NCBI GenBank assembly: GCA_013003285.1
Contig: JABDJY010000378.1
Coordinates: 1 to 8,906, forward strand
Reading direction: 5' to 3'
Length of the DNA: 8,906 nucleotides
Source of the DNA: Alphaproteobacteria bacterium
GTDB lineage: Bacteria > Pseudomonadota > Alphaproteobacteria > UBA6615
The position numbers and the translations under genes are program-made. Each line of letters opens with the position of its first letter. Within the stretch, counting starts at the first letter, position 1. Below, piece by piece: positions 6,261-8,906 of the stretch. Under the pieces are notes generated by a model. That model made no database searches and had not been told where the DNA came from. It worked only from the letters and a program-made list of their open reading frames with translations.

Positions 6261-7235
6261 CTAGTCGTCCAACACTTTCGGATTGACCGGGAATTTCGGC
6301 CGTTCGCCACCTAGAACCGCTGCAACGTCGGTGGCCACGGTGGTCTGCAGATCGAGCAGGGCATCCTCGGAATAGAAGCCGGTGTGGGGCGTCAGGATGA
6401 CGTCGTCGCGGCCGAACAGCGGATTGTCGGCGGCCGGCGGTTCCTGCGGCAGAACATCCAGCGCGGCGCCGCCGATTTCGCCGGCGTCGAGCGCTTTGGC
6501 CAGCGCGTCGATGTCGACCAGAGGTCCGCGCGACGTGTTGATCAGCAGCGCGTCGTTTTTCATTTTGGAGAACGCCTCCGTGCTGAACATGTTTTCGGTT
6601 TCCGGGGTCAGCGGCGCGTGGACCGAAATATAGTCGGAGCGCGCGTAAAGCTCGTCCAGATCGACTTTTTCGGTGTTGAACTTGGCGAAGGTTTCGTCGG
6701 GCGCATAGGGATCGGCGGCGATGGTCTTGATGCCGAAGGCCTGTGCCTTGCCGATGATCGCCTGGGCGATATTGCCGATGCCGACCAGACCCAGGGTGCG
6801 GCCCTTGAAGCGGCGGATCGGCACCACGGCCGGCATTTCCCAGCGCCCGCTATGGACCATGGCATTGGATAAGGGGATTTTCCGCGCCAGCGACAGCAGG
6901 GTGGTCATGGCGTGGTCGGACACTTCGTCGAGGCAATAGAGCGGCGCGTAGGTCACCACGATGCCGGCGTTCGTCGCCGCCTCAATGTCGATATTGTCGG
7001 TGCCAACGCCGAACCGGCCGATGACCTTGCAGTTTTCCAGCCCGGCGATGACCTCGGCGGTCATCTGGGCGTAGGTCACGAACACCGCTTCGGCATTTTG
7101 CGCGACAGCCAAAATGTCGTCCTTGCTCGGCGTTTCGGCCCGGACAAGTTCGACGTCCAAACTCGCGAGTACCTGCTCGGCCGGTTCCCAGTTGGGGAAT
7201 ACCGTGTCAGCGATAGCAACCAATATCTTGCTCAT
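6261..7235 (-). CDS. D-isomer-specific 2-hydroxyacid dehydrogenase
   Basis: The 324-residue product matches the D-2-hydroxyacid dehydrogenase family, which includes phosphoglycerate, glyoxylate/hydroxypyruvate and CtBP-like members and reduces 2-keto acids with NAD(P)H. Substrate-side residues include GRFGVGTDNID (73-83). The nucleotide-binding motif is GLVGIGNIAQ (149-158), where the usual third Gly is A157. D175 at the end of the next strand suggests NAD preference. The catalytic triad is R236 (NTSRGPLVD), E265 (LPQEPP) and H284 (TPHTGFYSE). At 324 residues it lacks the C-terminal ACT or ASB regulatory domains of long phosphoglycerate dehydrogenases. AAGAGG (complement of 7241-7246) lies 5 bp before the ATG. 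It precedes the alcohol dehydrogenase gene by 29 bp. Family is certain; the particular keto acid is not. Confidence 0.93.
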   Translation of the reverse strand: MSKILVAIADTVFPNWEPAEQVLASLDVELVRAETPSKDDILAVAQNAEAVFVTYAQMTAEVIAGLENCKVIGRFGVGTDNIDIEAATNAGIVVTYAPLYCLDEVSDHAMTTLLSLARKIPLSNAMVHSGRWEMPAVVPIRRFKGRTLGLVGIGNIAQAIIGKAQAFGIKTIAADPYAPDETFAKFNTEKVDLDELYARSDYISVHAPLTPETENMFSTEAFSKMKNDALLINTSRGPLVDIDALAKALDAGEIGGAALDVLPQEPPAADNPLFGRDDVILTPHTGFYSEDALLDLQTTVATDVAAVLGGERPKFPVNPKVLDD

Positions 7236-7370
7236 TTTATCCTCTTGTCTCGTATTGCTGTTGGAGCGAACCCGAAGCCCCGCGGTCGAGACCGAAAGCT
7301 CATGGCGTCTTGGGCTGGATATAAAATAAAAATAACGGCGATGCTATCCCCAGGGCCCTATCATCGAGTC
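7236..7370. other. Intergenic region upstream of the two-dehydrogenase operon, with an AT-rich patch
   Basis: These 135 bp separate the metallo-beta-lactamase-fold gene stop from the D-2-hydroxyacid dehydrogenase start. The ribosome site of the dehydrogenase lies at 7241-7246 (complement). Bases 7319-7335 form an A/T-only run in otherwise GC-rich DNA. Read on the minus strand it is T-rich and could be a promoter -10 region or the tail of a weak terminator after the preceding gene. I do not find a convincing -35/-10 pair or a strong stem; AGGGCCCT at 7352-7359 is only a short palindrome. Confidence 0.4.
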
Positions 7371-8390
7371 CTAGGCAGCGGCGTGAACCCACACGCCATC
7401 GTCGCGGGTCTGCCGGTTGATGCGGCCCAGGGTGATCAAATGATTGAGATGGGCCAGGGTCTCGGTGACCGCCAGACTGGATTGCAGCCCGTCCAGATCG
7501 GGCGAGAAGGACTGGCGGGCCACGCCGTAGGCGGTTGCCGGTTTGTCGCAGACGCCGGCCATCGCATCGAGGCGCTCATCATGGTGCGCGGCGAGTTGGT
7601 CGAGGCGAAAATGCAGCCCGTAAAAGGGTTCGTTGTGCGACGGCAGAACAAGTGTTGTGTTGGGTAACTGGGCGCGGAACGACGCTGTGGTGACCAGAAA
7701 ATCGCCCAGCGGATTGTCGCCGCCATCGCCGGGAAACAGCGAGATATTGGGCGATATACGCGGCAACACCTGGTCGCCGGCAATCAGGACGTCCAGCTCG
7801 GCGCAATAAAGCGATACATGTTCGGGCGCGTGGCCACGGCCGATCAGCACCTGCCAGCTCTGCCTGCCGATTTCGAACGTCATGCCGTCGCTGAGCGTGG
7901 TGTGCAGATCGGGGGTCGGGCTCATGCGCTCATTATAGCCCGACCACAGGGAATGGGTTTCGGCGATCATATCGCCCGGGCAGCCGGCCTGGTGAAAGAA
8001 CGACAACACGTCTTCAGACCATGCCGGGTCCGGGCCGCCGGCCAGCAGCCGGGTACGGCGCCATTCCAGATCGCTCATCCACAGTTGCGCGGCGAAGCGG
8101 TCGGTGAGCCATCCGGCCAGACCGGCATGGTCGGAATGGAAGTGGGTGACGATGATCCGCTTGATCGGTTTTCCGCCGAGATGCTGGTCGATGATTTGGT
8201 CCCACGCCTGGCGCGCTTCATCCATCGCCATGCCGGTATCGACCAGGGTCCAGCCATCGCCGTCTTCGAGCAGCCATAGATTGATATGGTTGAGGCGAAA
8301 CGGCAGCGGCATGCGCAGCCAGAATATGCCGGGGGCGACCTGCTGCGGGGTGCCGGCCTCGGGGATGGTTTCGAACGGATATTCGATCAT
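7371..8390 (-). CDS. Metallo-beta-lactamase-fold hydrolase with C-terminal helical domain
   Basis: The 339-residue product carries a full dinuclear metal site: HFHSDH (H83, H85, D87, H88), H187 in GRGHAPEH, D206 in AGDQVLPRI and H252 in PSHNEPF. Residues about 255-335 form a C-terminal, probably winged-helix-like extension seen in LACTB2-like and related MBL-fold hydrolases. No signal peptide is visible, so a cytoplasmic thioester, ester or phosphodiester hydrolase is more likely than a secreted lactamase. The start is fixed by an in-frame TGA 9 bp upstream of ATG8390. No clear Shine-Dalgarno sequence precedes it, and the intrinsic terminator of the FAH-family gene ends only about 25-35 bp upstream. 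Expression may therefore depend on read-through or on a promoter overlapping the terminator. A role with the neighbouring dehydrogenases and FAH-family protein in catabolism is inference. Confidence 0.9.
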   Translation of the reverse strand: MIEYPFETIPEAGTPQQVAPGIFWLRMPLPFRLNHINLWLLEDGDGWTLVDTGMAMDEARQAWDQIIDQHLGGKPIKRIIVTHFHSDHAGLAGWLTDRFAAQLWMSDLEWRRTRLLAGGPDPAWSEDVLSFFHQAGCPGDMIAETHSLWSGYNERMSPTPDLHTTLSDGMTFEIGRQSWQVLIGRGHAPEHVSLYCAELDVLIAGDQVLPRISPNISLFPGDGGDNPLGDFLVTTASFRAQLPNTTLVLPSHNEPFYGLHFRLDQLAAHHDERLDAMAGVCDKPATAYGVARQSFSPDLDGLQSSLAVTETLAHLNHLITLGRINRQTRDDGVWVHAAA

Positions 8391-8413
8391 GCGGTCATAT
8401 CATCAGCTGCGGC

Positions 8414-8446
8414 GGGCAAAGGAAAGGGGCCGCACGGTGCGGCCCC
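8414..8446 (-). terminator. Intrinsic terminator of the FAH-family gene
   Basis: GGGGCCGCAC (8426-8435) and GTGCGGCCCC (8437-8446) are perfect 10-base inverted repeats separated by one base, giving a practical stem of 8-9 bp. On the minus strand the stem is followed by TTTCCTTTG, a usable U-rich tail. It lies about 40 bp after the FAH-family stop at 8486 and in the correct orientation for it. The plus-strand side has no T run, so it is probably unidirectional. Confidence 0.8.
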
Positions 8447-8485
8447 GATCGCTTAACGTGTCTGGCTGGATTTAGGCCCAGGAAC

Positions 8486-8906
8486 TTAAGCCTTGTATTT
8501 GACAACCTTGCTGCGGTGCTCGCCAAGACCTTCGACGCCGCAGGTAACGACATCGCCAGCCTTGAGATATACCGGAGGCTTCATGCCCAGGCCGACGCCC
8601 GACGGGGTGCCGGTATAAATGACATCGCCGGGGAACAACGTGATCATCTTGCTCATATTGCTGATGATCGCCGCGCAGTTGAAAATCATGTCGGCGGTGC
8701 TTTCGTCCTGGTAACGCTTGCCGTTCACTTCCAGCCACAGATTGAGCTTTTGCGGGTTGCCGACTTCGTCAGATGTCACCAGCCAAGGCCCCAGCGGCGC
8801 GAAGGTGTCGGGGCTCTTGCCCATGATCCATTGCAGACCGCCATGCTCGAGCAGAAATGCGCGTTCCGACACTTCGTTGCCGGTGGCGTAGCCGGCGACA
8901 TAGTTC
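8486..8906 (-). CDS. Fumarylacetoacetate hydrolase (FAH) family protein, 5' part outside window
   Basis: The 139 visible C-terminal residues match the FAH-family fold. The blocks run in order: VAGYATGNEVSER, GKSPDTFAPLGP, a VNGKRYQDESTADMIFN segment, TLFPGDVIYTGTPSGVGLG, and a GD-containing end with VEGLGEHRSKV. The frame continues past the right edge; an internal GTG at 8872 lies within the GY...NEVSER block and is not the start. FAH-family members cleave or hydrate beta-diketo or 2-keto-4-enoate acids, or decarboxylate oxaloacetate and related acids, using a divalent metal held by Glu/Glu/Asp residues. Those ligands would be partly beyond the edge, so activity cannot be checked. It probably acts in aromatic or organic-acid breakdown. 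A strong terminator follows, so it belongs to a transcription unit extending to the right. Confidence 0.9.
   Translation of the reverse strand, partial: NYVAGYATGNEVSERAFLLEHGGLQWIMGKSPDTFAPLGPWLVTSDEVGNPQKLNLWLEVNGKRYQDESTADMIFNCAAIISNMSKMITLFPGDVIYTGTPSGVGLGMKPPVYLKAGDVVTCGVEGLGEHRSKVVKYKA

Noticed and set aside
5455..6264. Long plus-strand open frame (269 codons) antisense to the alcohol dehydrogenase.
   Set aside because: It mirrors the codon bias of a well-supported zinc dehydrogenase; its composition shows no recognisable domain, and no ribosome site was identified for it.
6774..6791. D-2-hydroxyacid dehydrogenase as inactive because the third glycine of the nucleotide motif is Ala.
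   Set aside because: Ala at this position is a mild replacement, and the catalytic Arg, Glu and His as well as the NAD-binding Asp are intact.
6912..7667. Plus-strand open frame (251 codons) spanning the 7236-7370 gap, antisense to two genes.
   Set aside because: It crosses parts of two genes with complete catalytic motifs on the other strand and has no recognisable fold; it is probably a by-product of GC-rich sequence.
7371..8390. MBL-fold gene as an antibiotic-resistance beta-lactamase.
   Set aside because: No signal peptide is visible, and the C-terminal helical extension matches general MBL-fold hydrolases; the neighbours are metabolic genes.
1..8906. A phage, defence or other mobile system in the window.
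   Set aside because: No nuclease, integrase, transposase, toxin-antitoxin pair, attachment repeats or composition break was seen on either strand.

Overview
The window looks like a piece of a GC-rich proteobacterial chromosome, most plausibly an alphaproteobacterium. That placement is an inference from the G/C-rich third codon positions, the gene families and the use of two GTG starts; no taxonomic marker gene is present. Coding density is high. I see no transposase, integrase, phage gene, tRNA, rRNA or CRISPR array. All genes belong to small-molecule metabolism families, so this reads as an ordinary but poorly characterised catabolic neighbourhood rather than a mobile or defence island.

Layout. 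Four genes run left to right: the 3' part of an M24 (creatinase/aminopeptidase fold) protein (to 785), a short PEP-synthase-like ATP-dependent phosphotransferase with a histidine-rich insert (875-2206), a UPF0261/Tm-1-like protein (2223-3464) and a soluble fumarate-reductase-type flavoprotein (3501-5204). Four genes run right to left: the 3' part of a fumarylacetoacetate-hydrolase (FAH) family protein (to 8486), a metallo-beta-lactamase-fold hydrolase (8390-7371), a D-2-hydroxyacid dehydrogenase (7235-6261) and a zinc alcohol dehydrogenase (6231-5215). The two groups converge tail to tail with only 10 bp between stop codons at 5204/5215. A clear intrinsic terminator (about 8414-8446) closes the FAH gene. 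Two weaker hairpins sit in the gaps before the phosphotransferase and before the flavoprotein.

How the genes could work together (inference): the set combines one ATP-dependent activating enzyme, one C=C reductase/dehydrogenase flavoprotein, two NAD(P)-dependent dehydrogenases and three hydrolase-fold proteins. This is the kind of set expected for stepwise breakdown of an organic acid, ring compound or unusual metabolite. The substrate cannot be read from the sequence.

The most distinctive part is the phosphotransferase-UPF0261 pair. The phosphotransferase keeps the ATP-binding and phosphohistidine domains but lacks the acceptor-substrate domain found in rifampin phosphotransferase and PEP synthase. 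The UPF0261 protein of unknown function follows 16 bp downstream. Together they could form a divided phosphotransferase resembling the two-protein phenylphosphate synthase. The neighbouring M24 protein has lost one canonical metal ligand and the canonical proton-relay histidine, so it is unlikely to be a standard aminopeptidase.
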